From the NCBI RefSeq assembly GCF_014385165.1, contig NZ_JACRTF010000001.1, positions 3,906,001 to 3,970,000 on the forward strand: a DNA stretch of 64,000 bases. The letters run 5' to 3'. The DNA comes from Jilunia laotingensis (GTDB taxonomy: Bacteria; Bacteroidota; Bacteroidia; Bacteroidales; Bacteroidaceae). Numbering within the stretch: position 1 is the stretch's first letter; each line of letters opens with the position of its first letter. Below the pieces are notes generated by a model. The model worked only from the letters and a program-made list of their open reading frames with translations. It was not told the DNA's origin and ran no database searches. A program made the translations under genes and the position numbers. Of the stretch, positions 44,363 through 53,009 are shown piece after piece.

Positions 44363-44971
44363 CTAATTTGTACCATTAAATCTCACAGTCGTGGCCATAC
44401 CTTCTTTACTGATTCCTTCCCTTATAAAAACTTTCTTTATTGTCAGAAAGATTATTTTTACATCTAACCGAAAAGAGCAATGATCCACATACCAGACGTC
44501 CAACTCAAATTTTTTAGTCCACGAAATAGCATTGCGCCCATTTACCTGTGCCCATCCGGTTATCCCAGGTCGAACTTCATGTCGACGGGCTTGTTCTTTA
44601 GAATAAAGGGAGAGATATTGAGGTAATAAAGGTCTGGGGCCAACCAAAGCCATATCCCCTTTCAAGACATTTATTAATTGCGGAAGTTCATCAATAGAAG
44701 TAGAACGAACAAACCGACCCACCTTTGTTAATCGCTCTTTATCTGGCAACAGATTTCCATCAGCATCTCGTTCATCTGTCATAGATTTGAACTTAATAAC
44801 TTTGAATATCCTAGCATTTTTACCCGGCCTTGCCTGAGTGAAAAAGACCCCTGCACCTTTATTGACAAAATGCAGCCAAATGGCAATGATTAACAATATT
44901 GGCCAGATGATAGACAACACGCAAAACACAATGATAAGGTCAATCACTCTTTTTAAGAAATACTTGTACAT
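44363..44971 (-). CDS. Initiating undecaprenyl-phosphate sugar transferase (PglC-like)
   Basis: The 202 residues form a monotopic phosphoglycosyl transferase. One N-terminal membrane helix (about 9-33) is followed by [29 protein letters not shown] with the catalytic Asp-Glu, [12 protein letters not shown] and [15 protein letters not shown]. It moves a sugar phosphate, probably a bacillosamine-like or FucNAc4N-like diamino sugar, onto the lipid carrier and starts the capsule repeat unit. It is the first gene of the left-hand module, after a 210-bp gap that may hold an internal promoter. Confidence 0.95.
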   Translation of the reverse strand: MYKYFLKRVIDLIIVFCVLSIIWPILLIIAIWLHFVNKGAGVFFTQARPGKNARIFKVIKFKSMTDERDADGNLLPDKERLTKVGRFVRSTSIDELPQLINVLKGDMALVGPRPLLPQYLSLYSKEQARRHEVRPGITGWAQVNGRNAISWTKKFELDVWYVDHCSFRLDVKIIFLTIKKVFIREGISKEGMATTVRFNGTN

Positions 44972-44978
44972 ATATTAA

Positions 44979-45179
44979 GTAAGCACTCACTGTACGGCTA
45001 TAATGTCCCAAAAGGTATTACAGCGCACATTGAGCTATTTTATTAATTAAACTTTAAGTTATTTTAAAACATTCACAGGTAAAAGTTAACCCATGTTCAT
45101 AAAATTAGTTTTTTAATATTATGAAGCAAAAGTAAAGGATTAAAGATAATAGGTTAAAAACTATACAATGAGTGCTTAC
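44979..45179. repeat. Inverted-repeat-bounded spacer, MITE-like
   Basis: GTAAGCACTCACTGTA at 44979-44994 and TACAATGAGTGCTTAC at 45164-45179 are inverted repeats that match at 15 of 16 bases and enclose 169 bp of AT-rich DNA without a gene. The 11-bp core GTAAGCACTCA also occurs at 55274-55284. No target duplication was seen. It could be a small non-autonomous element or an internal control region. Confidence 0.5.
45127..45134 (-). promoter_or_regulatory. Possible internal promoter for the acyl-sugar module
   Basis: On the minus strand TACTTTTG matches TAnnTTTG. The -33 position 19 bp upstream reads TTAA, so the match is weak. It lies 156 bp upstream of the initiating sugar transferase. If real it would allow expression of the left module independent of the invertible promoter. 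Confidence 0.3.
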
Positions 45180-45181
45180 GG

Positions 45182-46309
45182 TTAATCCTTAAAATACATT
45201 TCTGTATTCTTATATGTGAAATCTTTACTTGCTTTTACAGAATTATTGCGGAGTTGAGTTTTGTATTCCTTGTCATCACGCAACTTCCTAATATAGAGTA
45301 CCATTTTTTCAATATCTTTCTTTGGAATACAACGGCCACAGCCATATTTGTTAATTAACCGGTACATTTCAGTGTCATCATTCGAGATTGCCAAAAGAGG
45401 AACACCCACAGCCAAAAGATTGAAAGTCTTGCTTGGCACACTCACTTTAGAAACGTTCTCATCCAAAGTGACTACCCCTAGATCAGCCGATGCCAATGAG
45501 TATGGTAACATACTAAAGTCTTGAAACGGCATAAATCGTACGTTCTGCAGATTCGAATGATCCACATTCTCCATCAGTTCGGCTTTCTTCTTCCCGTCTC
45601 CAATAATCAGGAACTGCACATTTAGATCATCTATCATCTCCTTGGCTACATCCACGACACACTCTACACTATGGGTATAACCGATGTTTCCAGAGTACAT
45701 AACGATGAACTTCCCATCAAGATTGTTCTGCTTGATGAAGACATTAGCCTCCTTAGCCACAGGTTTGAAATCATCAGAAACCGACCATAGCGGCACAATT
45801 TTTATTTTTTCAGCTGAACCATAGGCTGTCAGAACCTCCTTCATCCCTTCGCTCAAAGTATATATCTTCTCTGCCTTTTTATAAAGGCGTTTTTTCAGTA
45901 TTACCCATATTTTATAAATAAAGTTTTTTTCACTTATGCCAATTGTCTTGAGAGCATCAGGATAGATGTCATACTCCACAATACGAAACTTGTTATTCAG
46001 GAGTAAGGCTGAGAAGCAAGCCATTGGCGGATTGGTATAATAGACTACTTCACAATCTCTATACTTGAAGAGTAACTTGAAGAATACCTGCATGGATGCC
46101 AACAGCCAAGTCGCCATTCTCTTTGCGCTACTTGACCTATCGTAGTTACAGATTTTGTCAATATTGATCTTCGGATTGACAGGTCTCATCCCTGGGCGAA
46201 GTCTACTGCACAACACACTTACACTGTCATATTTCTCACAATATGCATTCAAGTCATCCACCACAAGGAAACCAGATGTTTGATTCACAAGAACAATTTT
46301 TTTCATCAT
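45182..46309 (-). CDS. Glycosyltransferase, family 4 (GT-B)
   Basis: The 375 residues show a GT-B fold. The C-terminal half has the donor-site pattern MYSGNIGYTHSVE near residue 205 and SKTFNLLAVGVPLLAI near residue 310, with SLASADLGVVTLDENV between. It adds a sugar to the lipid-linked capsule unit on the cytosolic face. Donor and linkage cannot be told from sequence. Its start overlaps the stop of the broken acyltransferase gene (ATGATG), so the two were translationally coupled. Confidence 0.9.
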   Translation of the reverse strand: MMKKIVLVNQTSGFLVVDDLNAYCEKYDSVSVLCSRLRPGMRPVNPKINIDKICNYDRSSSAKRMATWLLASMQVFFKLLFKYRDCEVVYYTNPPMACFSALLLNNKFRIVEYDIYPDALKTIGISEKNFIYKIWVILKKRLYKKAEKIYTLSEGMKEVLTAYGSAEKIKIVPLWSVSDDFKPVAKEANVFIKQNNLDGKFIVMYSGNIGYTHSVECVVDVAKEMIDDLNVQFLIIGDGKKKAELMENVDHSNLQNVRFMPFQDFSMLPYSLASADLGVVTLDENVSKVSVPSKTFNLLAVGVPLLAISNDDTEMYRLINKYGCGRCIPKKDIEKMVLYIRKLRDDKEYKTQLRNNSVKASKDFTYKNTEMYFKD

Positions 46310-47323
46310 TTTTTTAATTTTCTAATATCAAGCATCCATGGCAGATATTTCACAATAACCAAGCTTGCTATATACGCCCCAATTAATGTAAGGCCAAATA
46401 TTAAAAATACTCCAAGGGAGGGATACCTGAGGATAAAATATTTTTATAATAGCAGATAATGTGATTGGCAACGCACAACTCATGAAATAGAAACAGATGC
46501 TATTTCGACCAACGAATGTGAGAGTTTTTATCTGTGGCAACTGTTTACAAAACCAGATTAATATAACAGATACAAGGAATCCGAAAAAGTAGCCTAATAC
46601 ATCCATATCACCCATTGAGACCATAAATCTTGGGGCAACTGGAAAGAAATAAGTTATATACCAATAGAGTGCTATAAGAAGCAGGATGATGTATTTGTTG
46701 ATAACTCTATCAAACCATGTCTCATATTACCAATATAAGGCTCCTAATCCCAAGAAGAAGCAGGCCAGTATTCCCCTACTAACAAAAAATGGTTCGCGAT
46801 GTAGGTGAAAAATTTCTATGTCATAAAGATACATGCCTATAGAAGATATTATTCCTAGAACTACGACGTAAAACCCAATATTTTGCCTTCTAGTTACCAA
46901 AAGCAAGGCAATAATCACCTCAGCAATCAAAAGAGCAGATGTAAACCAATAGGTACTCGCTCCTACCGTCTCAATTAAGAGTGTATTAAAATCAAACGCC
47001 CTGTAAGTTATCATAATCTTCGGTAAAAACTCAATTGCTGAGAATGAATATACATCCTATATAAAATATTAAATATCAACTTTTGACTATCCCCTATTAT
47101 ATATTGAGCCAAACCTGCTTCAATGGTAGGTTTTATTAAGTTGCTTGCGGAAAAGTAAATACCCGCTAATCAAGAAGAAAGCATTTACATAGAATCCGCA
47201 CAAGAATTAATTGATTTCACCGAGTTCCAGACCGTAATAGTTTTTTGTATGCACAAACAGCACAGTGATAGTACTTATCGCTTTTGCCACATTTACCCAA
47301 TTCAATTCTTTCTTTTCTTGCAC
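46306..47323 (-). pseudogene. Acyltransferase 3 family membrane protein, decayed
   Basis: Translation pieces line up into one acyltransferase of about 339 codons starting at a GTG (47323) that overlaps the upstream glycosyltransferase. Recognisable pieces are NWVNVAKAISTITVLFVHT, GFYVNAFFLISGYLLFRK, ASTYWFTSALLIAEVIIAL, FVGRNSICFYFMSCALPITL and the end KYLPWMLDIRKLKK. Two in-frame TAA stops are present (after GEIN, and after ALYW at 46727-46729). Frame changes occur near 47140 (one extra A in an A run), near 47065 (compensating) and near 46430. The intact enzyme would O-acylate a capsule sugar. Confidence 0.88.
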
Positions 47324-48408
47324 ATCTCCTCAAGTAATGTTGAAAGATTATCCATACTGTCAAAAACCTCTTCGTGCCCTATTTCATACTCCTTTCTAGA
47401 AATATTGTTAAGTTGTTCTATTGTCAGCTGGCTGAGCGAATCGCGTATTGCCTCTTCTGTCGAAGAGTCTATGCTGATGCCACAACCGTAACTTTCTATC
47501 TGTTCAGCAAGAAAAGTCCCCTTAGTAGCAATCAGCGGACGACAGAAAAAGATGCCCTCATACAATTTGTTTGGATCCAAAATAGTTTCGTTGAGCGATT
47601 CTACTCCATATGTCACCACCACAACATCTACAGAATTATAAATATGTTCAAAATCATCAGGATTTTTGAAAGCACCAAACAATTTGATATTCGGGTACAA
47701 TTCCATCATATCATCAATAGCTTTCTGGGTCGATTCCACATTTGCCACTCCATGAAAGTGAAACTCATGCTGAGGGAAATACTTTCCTATGGTTCGAGCA
47801 AAACGCATCATTGAGGCGTAGCGTATCGAACCCACAAATGAAAATATAAAGTGCCCATCCTTCAGGTTGAGCGGTTTGCGCTCCACACCAATAATCTTAC
47901 GGTTTACCTTGTTTGGCTGAACAATAAATCTAGCCTTTGGTTGGTTAAGGAACCCCTTGAAACCTTCAGATGTCAGCAAAGTAAATTGAGCATTCTTCAC
48001 AAGATTACGGTCGATAGCCCGAAGCAAAGGACGGACTTTACCGAAAGAAGGAAAGCCGTATGCTATATCCGAAATCTCGTATGCGTATGGAACGCCTTTC
48101 AGGCGAAGGAAAATGCTCTCGAAGTAACCAAAGGAATAATAAAGGCAATTCTGCCCCTTGTGTTCCTTTACTACACTATCAATATCTCGCTTTACGGTTC
48201 TAATCTTTTCAAGATACCCATCACCTTTTGACATCTGACCTAAAATAGTCACCGGTATTTTCACAGAAAACTTATTGCAGTTATACTGCACTCTATCATA
48301 TCCGTACACCTCTACCTCATATCCAAGGGCTGCTATAGATTCCACTCTGCGGATAGCACGAGGTTGAGAGAGTGAACTAACTAAAAAAACTATTTTGTCG
48401 TACATCAC
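47302..48408 (-). CDS. Glycosyltransferase (GT-B)
   Basis: The 368 residues have a two-lobed GT-B pattern. The N-terminal lobe starts KIVFLVSSLSQPRAIRRVES; the C-terminal lobe has FSFVGSIRYASMMRFAR near residue 195, YNSVDVVVVTYGVES near residue 270 and NKLYEGIFFCRPLIAT near residue 295, where the Glu contacts the donor sugar. It resembles family 4-type transferases. It begins 4 bp from the stop of the TupA-like gene and ends overlapping the acyltransferase pseudogene start. Confidence 0.85.
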   Translation of the reverse strand: MMYDKIVFLVSSLSQPRAIRRVESIAALGYEVEVYGYDRVQYNCNKFSVKIPVTILGQMSKGDGYLEKIRTVKRDIDSVVKEHKGQNCLYYSFGYFESIFLRLKGVPYAYEISDIAYGFPSFGKVRPLLRAIDRNLVKNAQFTLLTSEGFKGFLNQPKARFIVQPNKVNRKIIGVERKPLNLKDGHFIFSFVGSIRYASMMRFARTIGKYFPQHEFHFHGVANVESTQKAIDDMMELYPNIKLFGAFKNPDDFEHIYNSVDVVVVTYGVESLNETILDPNKLYEGIFFCRPLIATKGTFLAEQIESYGCGISIDSSTEEAIRDSLSQLTIEQLNNISRKEYEIGHEEVFDSMDNLSTLLEEMCKKRKN

Positions 48409-48412
48409 TTCT

Positions 48413-49294
48413 TTATTTTCTTTTTACCAATGACAGATCCACCAAATCACCCATCTCTCGCAGAAATTTGGATGTATAGAAATTCATAAATCCACCAGCT
48501 GACGAGAAAGTCATCTCACCGAAATATGGTTTGCCATCAACTTCATACAAATCCACTCTAACCTGAGGTATTCCACATGAAAGTTTTGAGACAATCTCAA
48601 GCATTTTATCTAATGACACAGGCTTTGGCAAATCTGATTGGGCTTGCTTATAATGTGAAGTAAAAATGCTACACTCATCGTGTCGTTTCCAATCTAAGTC
48701 ATAGGTAGCCACCTCTACAGATCCTTGATGTCTGTTGAAACATGCCCATATATGATGAGGCTTTCCATTAAAACACCAAATTTTGTAGTCTATCAGTGTG
48801 TCTGTTTCTACCGGCTGTTTCCTGCAGTCAAGCACTTCTTCGGCTATCATACAAGGTTTCATGGCAGCATAGTGAGGCTCGCCATTTGTCTCACTAAACG
48901 ATTTTGAGAGCAATGCAGAATACATCCTAACTGTATTTTCTATATCCAGTTTGCTTTTGTCTTTACAGACAAGGATATCACCACTTCCGTTGTTTGTCTT
49001 CAGAACAAAGGAATCCGGAAGAGAATCCCAATCCACATCCTCTGCTTTTTCCCAAACACCATATAGTTTCACAAGAGTGTCATCAAGCCCTTTCTCTTGA
49101 ATATATTTACGTACACGATATTTGTCAGCACACAATGTCCACAAACTCGTGTCAGAATTAAACTTCAGCCAGTTGATTTTCTCGTTCAAATCTTTTGGAC
49201 TGAACCAGTTCAATGGCCTATGAAAATGATAGAGAAACTGAAGACTGGTAAGGAGTCTTGGACTTACATAATTTAGAAAACATTTAACATTCAT
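48413..49294 (-). CDS. TupA-like ATP-grasp protein
   Basis: The 293 residues match the ATP-grasp-type proteins common in capsule loci: LNEKINWLKF near residue 35, CADKYRVRKYIQEKGL near residue 58, FVLKTNNGSGDILVCKD near residue 98 (ATP-site Lys), PCMIAEEVLD, DYKIWCFNGKPHHIW and VRVDLYEVDGKPYFGEMTF (metal-site Asp/Glu). TupA itself makes an amide or ester link in teichuronopeptide. A carboxylate ligase or transferase role on the polysaccharide is inferred. Confidence 0.87.
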   Translation of the reverse strand: MNVKCFLNYVSPRLLTSLQFLYHFHRPLNWFSPKDLNEKINWLKFNSDTSLWTLCADKYRVRKYIQEKGLDDTLVKLYGVWEKAEDVDWDSLPDSFVLKTNNGSGDILVCKDKSKLDIENTVRMYSALLSKSFSETNGEPHYAAMKPCMIAEEVLDCRKQPVETDTLIDYKIWCFNGKPHHIWACFNRHQGSVEVATYDLDWKRHDECSIFTSHYKQAQSDLPKPVSLDKMLEIVSKLSCGIPQVRVDLYEVDGKPYFGEMTFSSAGGFMNFYTSKFLREMGDLVDLSLVKRK

Positions 49295-49312
49295 AGTTAT
49301 AAACTATTTGTA

Positions 49313-50503
49313 TCAAACTATTGCTCTTTTTCTTTGTTGGAGAGATGATATGATTAGCGCCATTAAAAACCATAAATAATCATTTGCCCAAATATCGCCT
49401 CCCGTAAAACTTCTTGGAAAGACGAGGCAGGCGTACATAATAATTACATTATGATTTAGGCCGGATGTTCTACGAATACTTTTTATAGTTTGAAAGAATA
49501 GATAAAGAATAACAAGACTACCCAATATCATTCCATATGTAACGAAAATGCTTAGGTACATGCTATGAGCGAGTTCTTGTATTGCCACTTCATCACCGGC
49601 AACACCAAAACCTAGAAAAGGATCATTTAGGACTATATCCCACAACTTGTCATGAATCTCAGCTCTGCCTGTAGTAATATCTTCAGTATCTGCATTTATC
49701 AGATAATACAGGGTGCGACTGCTCAGACCAAAGGAGTCAAGCATTCCTCCAAAGAAAGCAAGTATTTCCTTGAAGAAAGATAATACAATCAAAACAAAAG
49801 AAACAAAGAACAATTTGATGGCGGCTCCAGACGAACTCTTCCTTTTGGAATTGAATAATATTTTTATCGAAACAAAGAAAACAATGGCTAAGAACGGATT
49901 TCTTGATCCATATATAAATATCACCACAGAACCAATAACTGCAGCAATAAGTGCCAGCTTGTTTTTTGAGTCGAAATACGCATTTAACTGCCAAAGTACA
50001 GACAAGAGCAGCACATTTGACATAGTCATAGAATATGTACTCCAATCAGAAGTGGTACTATGACCTATAACGCTGATAATCCCAGCATATAATACGCCAC
50101 TCAAAGTTATCAGGAAAGAACCTTTGGTGAAATAATCACAAAGATATTCAAAAGTCGACAGTTTACTTACAAGCAGAAAGGTAAAGAAGCAAGCTACAAG
50201 TGTTCTAAGAATAGTAGGCTGAATGTATTTTACGTTTTGAGAGCAAAACATATAGGTAAATAAATAGGTCATCCACACAAAGAACAATACACCTATAGTT
50301 TGCATAGGAATACGCAATCTACATGTAGCGAGCAAGGCATATAAATACATAAGCAAAGATCCACCCATGATCAAGATATTCAACATATCATTAATCGCGT
50401 AAAAGAATGGAAATCCTTGTACTAGGATATTCTTACATCCTTGAGCTATCACCTGAAAGGTGACAACAAAAGATATAATTTTATTTGGATTCTGCATGAA
50501 CAA
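49313..50503 (-). CDS. O-antigen polymerase/ligase-like membrane protein (Wzy)
   Basis: The 396 residues include ten or more membrane helices. The long periplasmic loop near residues 265-315, with ITTGRAEIHDKLWDIVLNDPFLGFG, holds the conserved GR and the pattern of Wzy_C/O-antigen ligase proteins. It should join lipid-linked repeat units into the capsule chain in the periplasm. It is the only polymerase candidate in the locus, as expected for a Wzx/Wzy pathway. Confidence 0.88.
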   Translation of the reverse strand: MFMQNPNKIISFVVTFQVIAQGCKNILVQGFPFFYAINDMLNILIMGGSLLMYLYALLATCRLRIPMQTIGVLFFVWMTYLFTYMFCSQNVKYIQPTILRTLVACFFTFLLVSKLSTFEYLCDYFTKGSFLITLSGVLYAGIISVIGHSTTSDWSTYSMTMSNVLLLSVLWQLNAYFDSKNKLALIAAVIGSVVIFIYGSRNPFLAIVFFVSIKILFNSKRKSSSGAAIKLFFVSFVLIVLSFFKEILAFFGGMLDSFGLSSRTLYYLINADTEDITTGRAEIHDKLWDIVLNDPFLGFGVAGDEVAIQELAHSMYLSIFVTYGMILGSLVILYLFFQTIKSIRRTSGLNHNVIIMYACLVFPRSFTGGDIWANDYLWFLMALIISSLQQRKRAIV

Positions 50504-50533
50504 AAAATTTCTTCCTAATGAAAAGTCATGAGT

Positions 50534-51772
50534 CTAATCACAAGGAAATTTGTTCATAAATTCGCAAATACTATATTCTTCTTTAATTTCTATTTTCTCG
50601 ATATGCAACTTTAATAATCTGTACAATACACTCGAAAGTTCTTTTTCAGTTTTTTTCAAAATTCGATTATTTGTTTCTGAACGATATAAATCATAGATAT
50701 TGTACACCTGAGTATTTATTTTGTTATCAACTGATTTTAATATGGAAAAACGAATATCACATATTTTTTTAGTTCCGGTCGAAAAGAGCAAGTGCAAAAC
50801 TATTGAATATTCAGAATACTTACCATCAACGTAATAACCCCAGTTAGGAGTATAGCAAAAATTCCCCAATGCGTAAGCAACAAGATTACTATTTCCATCA
50901 AGAGAGATTGGCAGAACACAATGAGGATGATTGCATATCACATAATGTGCGCCAGCTTCTTTACACTTATTTACTATTTTATCTGTATATGCGCCTATTT
51001 TATTATTGTATTGACCGCCTATATGCAAACATACAAAAACGTAATCAGACTTATATTTAGCTCTTTTAATATCAGCAAATAAAGAATCCTCATAACGTTT
51101 ATTCCTTGAAGAAGCTACATCATTGAGTTCTCCACAATCAACTTTACTCCTATCACGAATAATATCTTTAATCAAATCCGGTACTATAGAGCGCAAAACG
51201 CGTCTGAATACAGGTCCCTCATAACCTTCTCCTCCTTTCGGGAAATTTTCCTGCTCTTTAAATAAATTAATATGATACAGATCTTCTTCCTTCAATTTAT
51301 TGTTCATCCAAGGAGAGTTCGTATCATATGTATATGAAATAAAAGCACATTTTATACCGCCTATAGTCTTATAAAATGTACGCTCCGTATCAGCTCTGAG
51401 TTGGGTACCTACATGTTCAATACCAATCTGGTCTAAAACAGTTAAGGTCCTTTTCAATCCGTACAAACCTCTATCTAACGAATGGTTGTTAGCCGTAGTA
51501 AACATTTTTATCCCAACCTCATATGCAGCAAGCGCAAATTCATCTGGAGTATTAAATTCAGTAGGATGAAAAGTATACAAACAATCAGCACCGGCCAAAG
51601 GTGTCTCAAGATTACCAACGACATAATCGGAGTTGATTAAAGAATCCTTGATATTCTCAAATACAGGTTTAAAATCATACCCTGTCTTTCGTTCCGCCTT
51701 TTGAGTCATTGTTATCGTACACATTAAATCGCCAAGGAATGAAATGCGTATGATATTATCTTCTTTTTTCAT
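50534..51772 (-). CDS. CapA-family metallophosphatase-like protein
   Basis: The product is 412 residues from the ATG at 51772; an earlier ATG would overlap the upstream ATP-grasp gene and add 22 residues that do not align with CapA. CapA features are ISFLGDLMCTITM near residue 10, YVVGNLETPLAG near residue 52, FTTANNHSLDRGLYGLKRTL near residue 92 and VICNHPHCVLPISLDGN near residue 270. CapA proteins act in poly-gamma-glutamate capsule export; in polysaccharide loci the reaction is unknown. No signal peptide is visible, which is unusual for the family. Confidence 0.85.
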   Translation of the reverse strand: MKKEDNIIRISFLGDLMCTITMTQKAERKTGYDFKPVFENIKDSLINSDYVVGNLETPLAGADCLYTFHPTEFNTPDEFALAAYEVGIKMFTTANNHSLDRGLYGLKRTLTVLDQIGIEHVGTQLRADTERTFYKTIGGIKCAFISYTYDTNSPWMNNKLKEEDLYHINLFKEQENFPKGGEGYEGPVFRRVLRSIVPDLIKDIIRDRSKVDCGELNDVASSRNKRYEDSLFADIKRAKYKSDYVFVCLHIGGQYNNKIGAYTDKIVNKCKEAGAHYVICNHPHCVLPISLDGNSNLVAYALGNFCYTPNWGYYVDGKYSEYSIVLHLLFSTGTKKICDIRFSILKSVDNKINTQVYNIYDLYRSETNNRILKKTEKELSSVLYRLLKLHIEKIEIKEEYSICEFMNKFPCD

Positions 51773-51815
51773 TATATTTGCAATTACATTTTGGAAAATA
51801 ATCCTATTATCAAAT

Positions 51816-52979
51816 TCAAAGATATGGAGCATATACATGTTTAACCCCTTTACGAAGCGGATGCTGCTGCAGTTCTACACCAGAACATGTATTTGCTTCA
51901 AGAAAAGTTACTGTACCATCCTCGCAAATTACAACATCCCACCCTATGTAACGAAGTTGAGGCATTTTACTATGTGCCTGTTTAACACACTCAAGCACTT
52001 CGCACCACTTTGGAATTTGCAGGCCAATAATGACCTTATTTGTATAAGGGTGCACATAAACATTATCATTATTCTGAGAAACAGCCGGGCTTATAATAAT
52101 TCCTGTTTCAACATCTATAGCTGCTGCTAATCCACCTGAAGAATAATTATCTGTAATACCTTTACCATTTCCTATACGGAGTAGTGCTCCCGTGATAAAT
52201 ATTCGATTTTCTTTTTCTACAGAATATACACGAATAGTGTTAACTGAACTCGGATTCAAATCCTTTAATTCCGTACACTGAGATATAACTTCTTCAATGA
52301 TTACCTTTTTCCCTTTAATATAATCATACAACTCCTTAATCTCTTTTTCTGATTGAATAATCTTCTTAAATATGCCTTCACCGCCAACGCCATCAATAGG
52401 TTTGACAATTACATGTTTATTTTTCATCAAAAAGTCAAAAAAATCCCGAAATAACAAATTATCAGAGGAAATCCAACTCCTATTAATATATTCAGAAAAG
52501 AAGCGATTGAAAGACGATTTGTTAGACAGGATTTCTCGATATTTCTTTTGGTTTTTACCTCCATTGAACTTTTTATCCATCACAGCTATTCCGCCCTCTG
52601 TAATGAATGTTCTTTTCTTATCCAAACTATAGTTATAGAATTCATATCTAAAATAGTCCATTGCATCAAGGCCAGGACAGAATATTTTGCTTAATATATA
52701 ATCTAGCCTATAGTATATCTGGGAGTGTTTGCCAGGATTAAAACGATGATAAACATATTTCCATCTATGAATATATTTATGAAAATGTTCAAAATAGGAA
52801 TCGTGTTTTTCTGAAATGCGCCATACTTCATTTTCAAAATATCCTTCCATATCTATCCAATACATATTGCGAAGAATCATCCAATGAAGAAAATAAACAT
52901 AGATATTCTTCTGAAAGTTATATTTGTATGAAAGAACACGGAATTCTTGAAAGAATAGTTTTACTTTATTTAATTTCAT
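51816..52979 (-). CDS. Sugar-transfer-associated ATP-grasp protein
   Basis: The 387 residues match the ATP-grasp family found with polysaccharide genes. Key parts are HVIVKPIDGVGGEGIFK near residue 195 (glycine-rich ATP loop), KKVIIEEVISQC near residue 228, SSVNTIRVYSVE near residue 245 and YIGWDVVICEDGTVTFLEANT near residue 345 (metal-site Asp and Glu-Ala-Asn). This and the TupA-like gene are two different ATP-grasp proteins in one locus. They might attach a carboxylate such as an amino acid or lactate. Confidence 0.87.
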   Translation of the reverse strand: MKLNKVKLFFQEFRVLSYKYNFQKNIYVYFLHWMILRNMYWIDMEGYFENEVWRISEKHDSYFEHFHKYIHRWKYVYHRFNPGKHSQIYYRLDYILSKIFCPGLDAMDYFRYEFYNYSLDKKRTFITEGGIAVMDKKFNGGKNQKKYREILSNKSSFNRFFSEYINRSWISSDNLLFRDFFDFLMKNKHVIVKPIDGVGGEGIFKKIIQSEKEIKELYDYIKGKKVIIEEVISQCTELKDLNPSSVNTIRVYSVEKENRIFITGALLRIGNGKGITDNYSSGGLAAAIDVETGIIISPAVSQNNDNVYVHPYTNKVIIGLQIPKWCEVLECVKQAHSKMPQLRYIGWDVVICEDGTVTFLEANTCSGVELQQHPLRKGVKHVYAPYL

Positions 52980-53009
52980 AAAAAAATATTATTCAAATAT
53001 TGACTAATT

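Noticed and set aside
46328..47014. Two small separate membrane protein genes
   Set aside because: They are in the same frame, separated by one TAA, and are pieces of one acyltransferase whose other pieces lie on both sides.
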